Shown piece after piece: positions 47,668 through 57,172 of a stretch of 64,000 bases of DNA. How positions within the stretch are numbered: the first letter of the stretch is position 1; the number at the start of each line of letters is the position of its first letter. The stretch is from Symsagittifera roscoffensis (taxonomy: Eukaryota; Xenacoelomorpha; Acoela; Convolutidae), in contig NC_087065.1 in assembly GCF_963678635.1 (NCBI RefSeq), forward strand, positions 25,315,254 through 25,379,253, read 5' to 3'. Position numbers and translations under genes: made by a program. Under the pieces are notes generated by a model, which was not told the origin of the DNA, did no database searches, and saw only the letters and a program-made list of their open reading frames with translations.

Positions 47668-48005
47668 CTTGTTGTGATTATAGACTCTGGCTTTATGGTC
47701 GCCGATAGGTACGGTGGAATAAAATTGTAGGGTAGCACTATGGTGGATAGCAAATACGTCTTTTTAAAAAACTTGAAATTTTTGCGAAGAAAAAACAGAG
47801 TGATCGGAAATATTTTGTTTAAATATATCATATTGTAATGAATATTGCTCTTGTGGTAATGATTTCAAAACTTTTTTTAAAAAACGTTAACTGTTTTATT
47901 AAATTGTCTCACTCAAAATGTTGCAACAAAAACTATCTTAGACGCGAGAAAGGACAGTCCAAAAAACTAAGTATTTGCTTTTCAACTGCTATTGCTTTTG
48001 TGTAG

Positions 48006-48304
48006 ATTTTGGCGGAGGAGGAAACTGTTGGAGCACTACGCTTGGAAAGTCCGGAAGACAGGAAATTGATTTGCAAAATACGCCATTCATGTTTGCACCT
48101 GGTTTCTTTTTTCACGCGGGCGGATGGGGAGGCCATTATCAGGGCCCTCGAGAGTTGGAACCACAGCGTTCACTCTTAGTGGCGGGAGGTGGTTGCGGAG
48201 TCATAGTAACCATTTCGGGGAAGTTCCCACCAACTGAAGAAGATTTGAGGTTAAACTACATTCCTCTCAACATGTATGATCGCACTGGAATTATTACGCC
48301 TTAA
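48006..48304 (+). CDS. Candidate terminal exon, Gly-rich unknown protein
   Basis: An open segment of about 99 codons follows a plausible acceptor (ATTGCTTTTGTGTAG) and ends with TAA. It is clearly richer in G+C than its surroundings. The peptide opens with FGGGGNCWSTTLGKSGRQE, has a central aromatic/Gly block (FFFHAGGWGGHYQG), then LLVAGGGCGVIVTISG, and ends with YIPLNMYDRTGIITP. There are two Cys, no Lys-rich low complexity and no stop, so coding use is likely. The frame gives intron phase 1, as at 26965 and 58369. No family was recognised. Upstream exons may lie in or beyond the assembly gap at 47322. The ATG at 47975 lies before the acceptor and is probably intronic. Confidence 0.55.
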
Positions 48305-48561
48305 AGCTTAAAAGCAGAAATGTGATGAATATAAACTCCCTCTTAGCGTGCTAGCTTTATCGGTTTAGTTGTGTCATGATTCATAGTTCCTTTTTGTAGC
48401 CAATTAGAATCGAGTTTTGTGCTCACTCGTACCTAAGAAAATCTTTAATTCTGCCAAGAAATACTTAATGTCCCATCTCAATTTCTAGTCAGGAATTCTT
48501 TGCGAAATTTTTAAATAACCCGTACCGAGAAAATTCTTTATTTCTGACCTGAAATACTTTG

Positions 48562-48752
48562 GGATCTACTTAACAATCCCCCCCCCCCCTATTGTACCTA
48601 CCAAAGAATCTCCCCCCTTTCAAGAAAGGGGGGGATTGTTAAGTTGATCCCTGGGAACCTACTTAGCAATCTCCCCCCCCCCCCCCCCTATTGTACCTAC
48701 TAAAGAATCCCCCCCCCTTTCTTGAAAGGAGGGGAGATTGTTAAGTAGATCC
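48562..48752. mobile_element. hAT-type MITE, 191 bp, 8-bp target duplication
   Basis: The element has perfect 17-bp terminal inverted repeats, GGATCTACTTAACAATC, and is flanked on both sides by ATACTTTG (48554-48561 and 48753-48760), an 8-bp target-site duplication as made by hAT transposases. Inside, two tandem foldbacks of about 90-97 bp each carry a long C run (13 and 18 C), the motif TATTGTACCTAC, and a C/G palindrome around TTTCAAGAAA or TTTCTTGAAA. There is no coding capacity. Confidence 0.85.
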
Positions 48753-48810
48753 ATACTTTGTATCTACTCTAATTTCGGATCAGAAATTCTTTTTAAAATG
48801 TTTAAATAAG

Positions 48811-48838
48811 ACTGCTCGTATCAGGGCGAAGCCCTGAA
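48811..48838 (-). repeat. Dispersed hairpin motif, inverted copy
   Basis: On the minus strand it reads TTCAGGGCTTCGCCCTGA followed by TACGAGCAGT. The 6-bp stem CAGGGC/GCCCTG with a TTC loop is perfect here, stronger than in the other three copies. Confidence 0.65.
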
Positions 48839-49180
48839 TGTTCCGCCTGCATTTTAGGGTCTATGAAGCAAACATGAAAAATTTAAATGTAATGAAATAA
48901 TTTTTTTTTAATTTGAGATTTTTTCGTGAAAACATTCCCCCACACGTCATATAAAGTACAAAGTGACGGATTTTGCTCCTAATAACAAACCAGTTGTGGC
49001 ATATAAGCTTCCTTGAACCAATTTGGAACGATTTCTCAGACGGATTAAATCTCGCTTACGCGTTAATAGCGCTAAACATATCGCGCGTTAATTGTCTCAA
49101 ATTGTCCAAAATGGCTATCTTTAAACCCCCATAACTTTACGAAAAATGATAACAAGGGATTATTTTTCAAATTTAAGCTT

Positions 49181-50127
49181 CCCGGGTTGACTAAAAATGC
49201 TAGTCATACAGTTTTCATATGGAAAAATGCTAATCATACACTTTTCATGCAATTCCATGAGTACAGAAAATTGCATGAAAGGTCTATGATTAGTATTTTT
49301 TCATATTGTGGAAATTGTATGACTAGCATTTTTCTACAAACCAAAATTGATTTTTCTATTGATTTTTTACATTTTAAATTTTTTGGTTGTGTTCTTAACC
49401 GAACACAAATGACATAAACCTTGGTTACTCAAATGTAGTAAGCAACGATTTGCCCTTCTCGCATTGAAAATGCATTGGAAACAGCCTGGAATGTTTTAAT
49501 TCTGTCTCACACAAATAATATAACGAAAAAAAAACGAACTTTTAAATTTTTAAATTTTGGCAAAAATTTTCAAAGATGATTAATTCTAAAATTTGAATTT
49601 TTAAATTACCAGACATTGATCAAGGCATAGAAAAACATGTCATACAAAAAGAGGAGTTTTTAGCGTTTTTGAAAAAAAGTACGAAGAGAAAAGGAAAAAA
49701 AATCCAATATTAGTATATCCACGACTACATTATACCCAGAAAAAATTAAATTTTGCAGGCAAATTTTTTTTTCAAAAAATGTTGGTTTGAGTAAGAAAAT
49801 CAATTTGCGGTTGAAAGAAAACACAAAACAATTTTCGGGTGCAATTTCAAAAATACTGAAAAATGTTTGTCGTCGCCATCAAAAAAATGCTAGTCATACA
49901 TTTTCCATATATGGAAATTGTATGATTAGCAATTTTTTGACAAAAAGTTTTTCTTTTTATGTAGTACGATACACCGAATTTTATGTCAAAACAAGAGAAA
50001 AGTTATTTCAAAATTCGAAGACACCATTTCAGCGAAATGTATGAAATTTGTGTGATTAGTTTTTTTCATAGACTTAGTTTATGGAATTGTATGACTAGCA
50101 TTTTTGGTCTATGTAGGTCAACCCGGG
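49181..50127. mobile_element. Foldback element with CCCGGGTTGAC inverted ends
   Basis: The ends are CCCGGGTTGAC at 49181-49191 and GTCAACCCGGG at 50117-50127. Just inside, AAAAATGCTAGTCATACA occurs at the left end and inverted at the right end. Internal copies (49223, 49315, 49885, inverted or direct) form several hairpins, for example the one at 49885-49936 around TTTCCATATATGGAAA. Open frames inside are short and consist of these repeats, so the element looks non-autonomous. No clear target duplication was found. Confidence 0.65.
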
Positions 50128-50359
50128 TTAGGACAGCAATATCTTTCGAATGATGTAAAAAAAGTTCCCTCGAAAATGGCTAGTTAAAAAATCGAAATTT
50201 GTTTTAAGAAGAAAAAAACCCACCCCGAGCACAAGTAGTCCGTTACTTTCGTTACAAAAATCGGAACAATCTAGCATAAATTCTCTTTAAATTCTTTGTT
50301 TCTTATCCTAATTCTCATCAAAAATTAGCTAAATCTAGGCTATTTCTAGCTAGAAAAAA
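50128..50359. other. Non-coding, with TTTCTA..AGAAA subrepeats
   Basis: No gene is visible. Motifs such as CTATTTCTAGCTAGAAA here and TTTCTAATCAGAAAA at 50580-50640 resemble those near 48420-48560, suggesting that an older repeat surrounds the tRNA-like gene. Confidence 0.4.
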
Positions 50360-50431
50360 GTCTCCTGGTGGGATCGAACCACTGACCTTCTGCCTGCCAG
50401 GCATTTGCTCTATCCACTATGCTACAGCCCT
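50360..50431 (-). tRNA. tRNA-like sequence (anticodon loop CTGGCAG), no acceptor stem
   Basis: On the minus strand the A box TAGCATAGTGG and the B box GGTTCGATCCC are both intact. The anticodon loop CTGGCAG would give anticodon GGC (Ala) with three paired bases on each side (TGC/GCA). The T arm GTGG/CCAC encloses TTCGATC. A run of six T follows immediately, a Pol III terminator. However, the 5' end AGGGCTG does not pair with the 3' end AGGAGAC, and the D stem has only about two good pairs. It is therefore a tRNA pseudogene or tRNA-derived RNA that could still be transcribed, not a standard tRNA. A Gly or other identity is possible if the loop is shifted. Confidence 0.6.
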
Positions 50432-50903
50432 TCATGATACATCATAGTTTTAGCAGTACAAAAATTGTTCCATAAAACTTCTATCTAGAAAAACAGCTTC
50501 AATTGGGTACGGGAAAGCATGGATTTTCTAAAGTTTTTTTATATCTAATCCAATTTCTAAGCCAGTTTTCCAAAAGTGGGCTATTTCTAATCAGAAAAAT
50601 TTTATTTCTTATCTAATTTCTGTTCAGAAAATTTTTTAATCTAGGCTTTTGAAAACAGTTAACTTTTATATATTCAATTTGAAAATGGCCGAAATATTTT
50701 AAATAACGAGAAAAAGTTAAGGATTTTTTCCACTAAGAATGTCACTGACGAGTCACAATACGAGTCCTAATGTGTGTCACAATTTTGACAGTTCGAGTCT
50801 GTGTTTTCCGAAACTGTTTACCGCCTCTCCCCCACACGCTGCTTGACTGATCCTCTCCATATTCTCCCTTTTGGCCGTCCAGAGGTCCACGACTTAAGAA
50901 AAT

Positions 50904-51160
50904 ACCGGCGCGACTCAAATTTGGCAATTCCAGACCGGCACGACTTTAAATTGGCAATTCCAGACCGACGCGACCAAAATTTAGCTATTGAAAAAGGGCA
51001 CGACTGAAAAAACCACAGCGACCGGCGCGACTCAAACACCATCGGAACCGGCGCGACCTAAGGTAATGGCGCGACCGGTTCCACTAAAAATTTTCAATTT
51101 CAGACCGGCGCGACTTGCGAAATGCAGCTACTGAACCGCAGCGACAAGCGCGACTGAGCA
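50904..51160. repeat. ACCGGCGCGAC tandem repeat, about 30 bp period
   Basis: ACCGGCGCGACT plus an AT-rich spacer ending GGCAATTCCAG is repeated about six to eight times with decay. The GC-rich core is the reverse complement of the GTCGCGCCG core of the next array. Confidence 0.75.
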
Positions 51161-51175
51161 AAATACCAAAGATAT

Positions 51176-51440
51176 TTTCTTAAGGCGCGCTGTGGGTCTT
51201 TTCTTAAGTCGCGCCGCTTAAGTTTTTTTTTAAGTCGCGCCGCTTAAGTTTTTCTTATTTCGCGGCGTCGGGCTTTGCTTAAGTCGCGTCGTCGGTCTTT
51301 TCTTAAGTCGCGCCGTTTAAGTCTTTTCCTAAGTCGCTCCGTCAGTCTTTTTTTTAAGTCGCGCCGCTTAAGTCGTTTCTTAAGTCGCGCAGCTTAAGTC
51401 TTTTATTAAGTCGCGCCTTCGCTCTTATCTTAAGTCGCTC
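51176..51440. repeat. TTAAGTCGCGCCGCTTAAGT tandem array 1, 24-26 bp period
   Basis: About eleven units of the form TTAAGTCGCGCCG, then CTTAAGT or TCAGT, then CTTTTC. Many units contain the palindromes CTTAAG or TTAAG..CTTAA around the GCGCGC-like core. Confidence 0.85.
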
Positions 51441-52080
51441 ATAATGCATGAATTATAATTCAACAAAAGGTTTCTCAAATCTAATTTAAGATCTGAAATT
51501 TTGTTTGTCAAGGTTATTTCAGATATGAAATTTTCTATTTCAGATCCAAATTTCAGGTCTGAAATTTCCAAATTCTTATCAAGATCTGAAATGAAGAATT
51601 TCAGATCTGAGAATCAATTAATGTAAGAAATAAAAAATTTCAGATCTTGCGCAGATAATCCGCGGAGCACGGGTTGTCATCCCCACGCCATTCTTTCTTC
51701 AGAGCAATGACATGTACCAAATTCAATTCAAATAAAGAAATAACTAAAGCAGCTATTTTCGCGATATTTCGGCGTGCTGAGGTAAATGAGTGGTAAGGAT
51801 TTTATCGGCAAGTTTTTGCGATGTCTCAATGAGGTCCGTGCTTGCTATTTTTCGAATTTGTTATACTGATGCGGGACGAAATATGTATTTGCATTTTGCC
51901 CACAACCTTGGTTGTGTTTTTAATAAAAATAAGTTAGATGAGTGAAAGATTTGAGAGTTTGGATTTGTAACAAAATCATAACAATTATCTTGCAAAAAAT
52001 AAGGAGTAGCCGCTTTCGAGGGACATAAGCTGCAACAAAAGTGTGGGTGTAGCCGCTTATGTTAAGGAGCTTTTTAATAC
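51441..52080. repeat. Duplicated flank, copy 1
   Basis: Sequence with repeated AGATCTGAAAT and its inverse, ATAATCCGCGGAGCACGGG and CTTCAGAGCAATG. It matches 52655-53160, so array plus flank was duplicated as a unit of about 1.1-1.2 kb. 51960-52080 is unique to this copy. Confidence 0.75.
51753..51894 (-). pseudogene. Small ORF paralogue 1, frameshifted
   Basis: The minus-strand peptide ends ADKILTTHLPQHAEISRK, with the same stop as the paralogue at 52896. Relative to that copy it has a 9-base in-frame deletion after the Met and one extra T in the region of ATCAGTATAACAAATT, which shifts the frame. No family is known. Confidence 0.4.
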
Positions 52081-52654
52081 AATCTGCTCTTAAAGCGCCG
52101 TCGATCTTATCTTAAGTCGCGCCGCTTAAGTTTTTTCTTAAGTCGCGGCGGCGGTCTTTTCTTTAGTTGCGCCGCTTCAGTCTTTGCTTGAATCGCGTAT
52201 TTATGGTATTTTATTAAGTCGCGCCCCTTAAGTCTTTCCTTAGGTCGCGCCGTTCAAGTCTTTTCTTAAGTCGCGCCGTCAGTCTTTTTTTAAGTCGCGC
52301 CGTCAGTCTTTTTTTAAGTCGCGCCGTCAGTCTTTTTTTAAGGCGCCCCGCTTAGGTCTTTTCTTAAGTCGCCGCGCTTAAGTCTCTTCCCAAGTCGCAC
52401 TGCTTAAGTCTTTTCTTAAGTTGCGCCTTGAAGGTCTTTTCTTAAGTCGCGCCACTTAAGTATTTTCTTAAGTCGCGCCCCTTAAGTTTTTTCTTATTTC
52501 GCGGCGTCGGGCTTTGCTTAAGTCGCGCCATCGGTCTTATCTTAAGTCGCGCCGCTTAAGTCTTTTCCTAAGTCGCGCCGTCAGTCTTTTTTTAAGTCGC
52601 GCCGCTTGAGTATTTTCTTAAGTCGCGCCGCTTAAGTCTTTTCCTAAGTCGCGC
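52081..52654. repeat. TTAAGTCGCGCCG tandem array 2
   Basis: About 23 units of 24-26 bp, including three perfect consecutive units AAGTCGCGCCGTCAGTC plus T run at 52265-52340. It has the same orientation as array 1. Confidence 0.85.
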
Positions 52655-53160
52655 AGCTTATTTCAGATCTGAAGTTTTCTATTTCAGAGCCAAGTTTTAG
52701 GTCTGAAATTTTCAAATTCTTATCAAGATCTGAAATTACGAATTTCAGATCTGAGAATCAATTTATGTAAGAAATATAAAACTTCAGATCTTGCACAGAT
52801 AATCCGCGGAGCACGGGCGGTCATCCCCACGCTTTCTTTCTTCAGAGCACTGGCCTGTACCAAATTCAATTCAATTAAAAAAATAACTAAGGCAGCTATT
52901 TTCGCGACATTTTGGCGTGCTGAGGGAGATGAGTGGTAGGGATTTTATCGGCAATTTTTTCCAATGTCTCATTGAGGTCCTTGATTGTTGTTTTTCGAAT
53001 TTGTTTACTGGTGCGGGAGGAAATATTTATTTTCAGAAATTGCATTTTGACCAAAACCTTGGTTTTGTATTTAATAAAATAAGCAAGAAGAGTGAAAAAT
53101 AAAATGTATCCATCAGTTTGGAGTTTTTCCAAAAACATAAATATTATCTTGCAAAAAATA
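52655..53160. repeat. Duplicated flank, copy 2
   Basis: This is homologous to 51480-51960, with shared blocks AGATAATCCGCGGAGCACGG, CTTCAGAGCA and TTTTATCGGCAA. It carries the intact paralogue of the small minus-strand ORF. Confidence 0.75.
52896..53138 (-). CDS. Small conserved ORF of unknown function
   Basis: An 80-codon frame on the minus strand. The C-terminal 49 residues from the internal Met at 53042-53044 are Lys-rich and end EKIADKIPTTHLPQHAKMSRK-like. The part before that Met is hydrophobic and AT-rich and may be non-coding. The paralogue at 51753-51894 keeps the frame over the last 30 or so codons despite many substitutions (both end TTHLPQHA, then SRK and a stop), which suggests past coding function or an exon. 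It could also be a decayed transposon gene piece. Confidence 0.35.
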   Translation of the reverse strand: MFLEKLQTDGYILFFTLLAYFIKYKTKVLVKMQFLKINISSRTSKQIRKTTIKDLNETLEKIADKIPTTHLPQHAKMSRK

Positions 53161-54271
53161 AGACAAAAAAAACGAATTCAAAATCGTAAACATTGGTCAT
53201 AAATTCTCCCATCTTAATTTTCTCAAAGGCTGCAAACAAAATGATAAAGCAAAAAGAGACCGATGAAGTATGCAGGAACAAAAAAATCTAGGTAGTCTAT
53301 CTTTGGAAACCCCTTATTGAATATCAGGTGAGTACATTTGTAACACAACAAATCTTAGTGAAAACAAAAACAGCCGGTTACTCTGCAAGTAGCACAGAAC
53401 CTTCTAGAATTTACGGATATTCGACCGTCATGATAAAATAGGCAAATTAGGAAACAGTTTTTGTAGAAAAGTGAAGAGAAAAACGATAAAAATCCTTTTA
53501 GTCACAGAATAAGGCCAACCAATTCTAAAAAAAATTATTCAAAAAAAATTAAGTTTTCACGGTTTAAATTGGGCATAAATATGAGATTCTAAGCCTGCTT
53601 GCCTACTTTGTTTGCTCGAAATTAGACCAAAAATCAAAAAGTTCACGCGGGTCTTTCTCGACACTGAGAAACACTTTCCTGATTTTTTTTTAAACCGCTT
53701 CAATCACGACTGAAAGGACTTTAATGTGATATATCACTCGATACTTTCCGATTATTGTATGTGGTGCCATTTTTGCATGGAGAACAAAAAAAAGATCAAC
53801 TTAAAACACACCCAAAAACTGAGTTCCTCCCTCTTTTCAATGCTCGGAACAATTAGATTTAAGTTTCAGAGCACAACCACCCTAGCGGCTCCGTAAATTA
53901 TTTCGACGAACTGCTTAAGTTTGTTCTCTGATCAATCATGCTTTTGAAGCTAAAATTGTAATTGCGCATTTGTGAACGAACTATCGAGGCGAAAAATCAA
54001 AGTATTCAATGATAACAATGATTTCAAAATGAACTTGCGCTTTCCAACTCTGAAGGTAAAACTAGAGCTCAATAAATAGATCTACTTATCAAATGCTTAA
54101 GACATGTAACATTTGACGAAAATTTCAAAACTCGAGAGCTTTCAATGCTTCTAATTAGATTTTTCACATTGCGTCTTCAACGCTGTGAGTTGAAGCCAGA
54201 CGTAGCTTACTCATAGAGCCAGAGGTTGCTTAATCTCATTTTCGGCCGGATAGATTCGTGCAACTTTTTAG
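53161..54271. other. AT-rich non-coding region
   Basis: No gene, RNA or tandem repeat was recognised. The last part (about 54236-54271, TTTTCGGCCGGATAGATTCG) recurs just left of the assembly gap at 47285-47321 and ends in a possible acceptor (CAACTTTTTAG). Confidence 0.4.
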
Positions 54272-54458
54272 TCTAATACCAATTTTAATCTTACTCTTAT
54301 ATCTCCTAGTCTCAATAGATCTAGTGTATGCTGGTTTTCGAGAGTTAGTTCTTGGAGCTTATCCAGAAGGAGAACAACTGCATTCTAAGATTTATTCAAA
54401 TTGTTCCGGTGCTGAAACTACAAGTAGTTTCAACACTACAAATATCTGTCAGTGTTAG
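54272..54458 (+). CDS. Candidate exon encoding a hydrophobic segment and short ectodomain
   Basis: Open from an acceptor-like CAACTTTTTAG to a TAG stop. The peptide has a hydrophobic run IPILILLLYLLVSIDLVYAG that could be a signal peptide or membrane helix, then FRELVLGAYPEGEQLHSK and three Cys near the end (NCSG, ICQC). The Asn-x-Ser/Thr sites NCS and NTT fit a secreted or membrane protein. Alternative acceptors at TCTCCTAG (54309) and CTCAATAG (54318) would give phase 1, as in the other candidate exons. The sequence just upstream recurs at the edge of the assembly gap. No family was recognised. Confidence 0.35.
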
Positions 54459-55125
54459 TTATGGATCATGATTGGCTAGAAGAAACATTTTATAGAGATA
54501 GTTTTATCAAGAATGTAATCGATTATGAATACTAGTTTTAAACTGGTTTCAGATGTGCTGTCTCACTGGATATTTTAAATCTCAGGTTATTTAGGATCAG
54601 TGTCTGAGATCGTCTAAAGTAATATGAGATCAAGAAACAAGAAAGATGATGTCCGTGAAAATAAGATATCAAGCAACTTAACAATGATCGATGCATTGTA
54701 TGATAATATCAGGTAAAGTATATAGAAAATTTGACAGCGACTCCACTAAACTAGACTCATCTCCAGTCTTTTTGTTTTGTTTGGACAAACGTGTTTTTTG
54801 GGTCTTTGGTGCAAAAAGTTGGCAAACTAACTTGAAATTTCTCCTAAATTTTACATCGATTTTAGTGAAGTTCTGAAAAAACAGAACCAATTTTCATAAG
54901 AATGATTTCAGGAGAGTATTCAGGTCCACTGTTGATGGATTTTATTTTAAAGAAAGTGAGCAATAGATGAAAAAAGTCGAAGTTAATCATAGTTGTAAAA
55001 CTTTCATCCTTTTTAGTGGTAATTTGCGAAAATTGTTTTGGCATCACAATATAATTAAATAAGTCAAATAATAGCAAAAAATTGATACAAAAACACAGTA
55101 AAATTTGTGGGTTTCGAAAAAAAAA
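54459..55125. other. AT-rich non-coding region
   Basis: Short overlapping frames on both strands (about 54678-55134) have AT-driven composition and no recognisable domain. Nothing supports a gene. Confidence 0.4.
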
Positions 55126-55225
55126 TTCTAGCAAAACCCAGTAAAGATTTCTAGAAAAACCCCAGTAAAGCCATCTAGAAAAACCCCAGTACAGAGTCTA
55201 GAAAAAACCCAGTAAAGTATCTAGG
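55126..55225. repeat. Short tandem repeat TCTAGAAAAACCCCAGTAAAG
   Basis: Five imperfect copies of a unit of about 24 bp based on CTAGAAAAACCCCAGTA. It sits just left of the R1 repeat. Confidence 0.75.
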
Positions 55226-55490
55226 AGTTTTTTTTTGTAATCAGACAAAAACAGGATTCCAAAAATTCATTTAACTTTTTTTAGTAATTTCTGATAAAAA
55301 TTATAAAAATTTATTCTTGCTGAGCATACAAAATGGAGAAAAATTTTGCTGAATTCTGTTTTCCCACTGAGCACATTATGCTTTTGTTAGTTTTTTTCAC
55401 TAAAAATTTACCTTTAATCATGCCAAGTCTCAAAAATTTTCAAAAATCAACGTCACAAACATTACAAATCCCTCCAAGCTTGCAAAACCA

Positions 55491-55697
55491 ATGAGAGATT
55501 TTGCGGAACTTCGTTTCACTTATGGGAATATACGCTCTCAGTTGACCAAGTTAAAACTTCGCACGCTCCGTAAATTTCAGAAACGCAAAAAAAGGAACAA
55601 AGTTAAATTGACATTACGAGGCCAAACTGTGCATTTTAAGCATTGTTTACGGATTCCGCAACAAGGACGCTCCCCTTGTTGCAGTTTCTTTTACTAG
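55491..55697 (+). pseudogene. Small basic ORF in R1, terminates in inserted repeat
   Basis: The frame starts MRDFAELRFTYGNIRSQL, becomes Lys/Arg-rich (KFQKRKKRNK) and then runs into the CATTACGAGG insertion before stopping. R2 (about 56503) and R3 (about 60388) carry shorter, damaged versions. Coding function is doubtful. Confidence 0.25.
55612..55680. mobile_element. CATTACGAGG element, left-end fragment
   Basis: Begins CATTACGAGGCCAAACTG and includes CGGATTCCGCAACAAGGAC. The right half and right inverted repeat present in R2 and R3 are missing. Confidence 0.7.
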
Positions 55698-55754
55698 ATA
55701 GTAAATGACAGAGTGAATTGTAAAATATACCGAAAATGAGATCAAAAAAAAATT

Positions 55755-55949
55755 TTGTTTAGGGAAGTCAGATTAACAGGATTCTATTTGCAAGTTGAAA
55801 CATTTTTGCTGAAAGCATCCCAAGGTTGTGTAGACGGATCAATAACTGAAAAAACTCAGGAGCAAAAAACAATGATCAGTAGAATTGATACAATGAAATA
55901 TAAACAAAAAAACTCCTCAACAAATTTTGGACTCTTTTCAGAGTTATAA
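55755..55949 (+). pseudogene. Small ORF in R1 (paralogue of 57006 and 60890)
   Basis: The peptide contains VRLTGFYLQVETFLLK and ends in SRIDTMKYKQKN. The same frame is open in R2 and R3 with substitutions. A TTTTCAG acceptor-like site shortly downstream in all copies means it could also be intronic. Confidence 0.25.
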
Positions 55950-56595
55950 ACATTGTTATTTTTATATTCAAATAAAAAAGATAATTGCTTTTAACTTTTA
56001 CAATTCCTATCATTTATACAAAAAAGTACTGTGCAAAACAAAAATAGCACTTACTTGAGGAACACTGTTTTTTCTAATTTTTTAAATTGTTTTTGTACTT
56101 GTGAAATGAACAAGCAATTGAATGAAATAAAAACAATTGATCTTATTTAGAAAACCGACAAAAAACTAACAAAACACCAAAATACAAAAGTCGTTTGTGC
56201 CACTTTGTACTCACCAGAAAAATAATTCAAAACAAATTAACAAAAACATCATCAGTACAACAATGGTTTGCTATAAAGCTTCACTTTTTTTGAGTAATTT
56301 CTGATAATAAGCATGAAAGTTTATTCTTGTTGAGCATACAAAAAAAGAGTATAATTTTGCTGAATAAAGTTTTCCCAATGAGCACCTTATGCTTTTGTTT
56401 ACTCTTGCTTACTAAAAAATTTACCTTTAATCATGCCAACTCTCAATTTTTCCAAAAACCAATCTCACAAACGTTACAAATCTCTCTAAGCTTGCAAAAC
56501 CTATGAGAGATTTTGCGGAACTTCGTTTGACTTATAAGAATATATGCTCTCAGTTGACCAATTTAAAACGCAAAAAAAGACCAAAGTAAACATGA

Positions 56596-56803
56596 CATTA
56601 CGAGGCCAAACTGTGCATTTTGTGCATTGTAAGCCGATTCCGCAACAAGGACTCACCCTTTCTTCTTCTTTTATTCTTTCATTTTAGTTGATCATTCCGA
56701 CAAAACTTTAACATGTTTGAAGACTTGTCTATGGAATCCAGGAACATAGAGACACAAATACAAAATTGTGCGCCTATCCAGTGCACAGTTTGGCCTCGTA
56801 ATG
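56596..56803. mobile_element. Complete CATTACGAGG MITE, 208 bp
   Basis: The inverted ends are CATTACGAGGCCAAACTG at the left and CAGTTTGGCCTCGTAATG at the right, over about 22 bp. The interior holds GATTCCGCAACAAGG, a TTCTTCTTCTTTT tract, and GTCTATGGAATCCAGGAACA. It has no coding capacity. Short GA flanks on both sides are a possible 2-bp target duplication. Confidence 0.8.
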
Positions 56804-57005
56804 GATTTTCAAGAAAATAAGAGAACACGCAAAGGAGCAAGTTGGCTTTATTCGCTGGAATTTTGCAAGTGCAAATTAATTTTCTTTCTATGCCGTGATG
56901 CAATAAAAGACAAACTTAACGCGTTGCAAGTTTTTTTACAAGATAGTAAATGACAGAGTGAAATATAAACTAAACCGAAAATGAGATCAAAAAAGAAAAA
57001 AGACA

Positions 57006-57172
57006 TTGCTTAGGAAAGTCAGATCAACAGGATTCTTTTTGCAAATTGAAACATTTTTGCTTAAAGTATTCCGTCGTGCAGAGGGATTATCAATTGAAAA
57101 AATTGAGAAGCAAAAAACAATGATCAGTAGAATGGATACAATGAAATATAAACAAAAAAAACTTCTCAACAA
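57006..57172 (+). pseudogene. Small ORF in R2 (paralogue of 55755 and 60890)
   Basis: Reads MLRKVRSTGFFLQIETFLLK and ISRMDTMKYKQKK. The upstream ATG found in R3 (MRSEKE) is out of frame here because of a shift after the poly-A stretch. The frame runs on to 57308 in AT-rich sequence. Confidence 0.25.

Larger units (their letters stand above)
55245..56275. repeat. Tandem segmental repeat R1
   Basis: First of three homologous blocks (R1, R2 at 56276, R3 at 60294). Shared order: GAGCATACAAAA and TTTGCTGAAT; then CTTTAATCATGCCAA; then a small ORF beginning MRDFAELRFTYGN; then a CATTACGAGG insertion; then a second small ORF ending SRIDTMKYKQK; then AAAGTACTG and AAAACAAAAATAGCACTTAC. R1 ends at GCTATAAAGCTTCA, where R2 begins. 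In R1 the inserted element is only a left-end fragment. Confidence 0.8.

Noticed and set aside
49187-49417. 76-codon ORF in the foldback element
   Set aside because: Its peptide is the translation of the repeated ATGCTAGTCATACA modules.
50366-50430. Functional tRNA-Ala gene
   Set aside because: The acceptor stem cannot pair and the D stem is weak, so only a tRNA-like call is justified.
50742-51042. Overlapping short ORFs on both strands near the ACCGGCGCGAC repeat
   Set aside because: They arise from the tandem repeat and have no consistent frame or domain.
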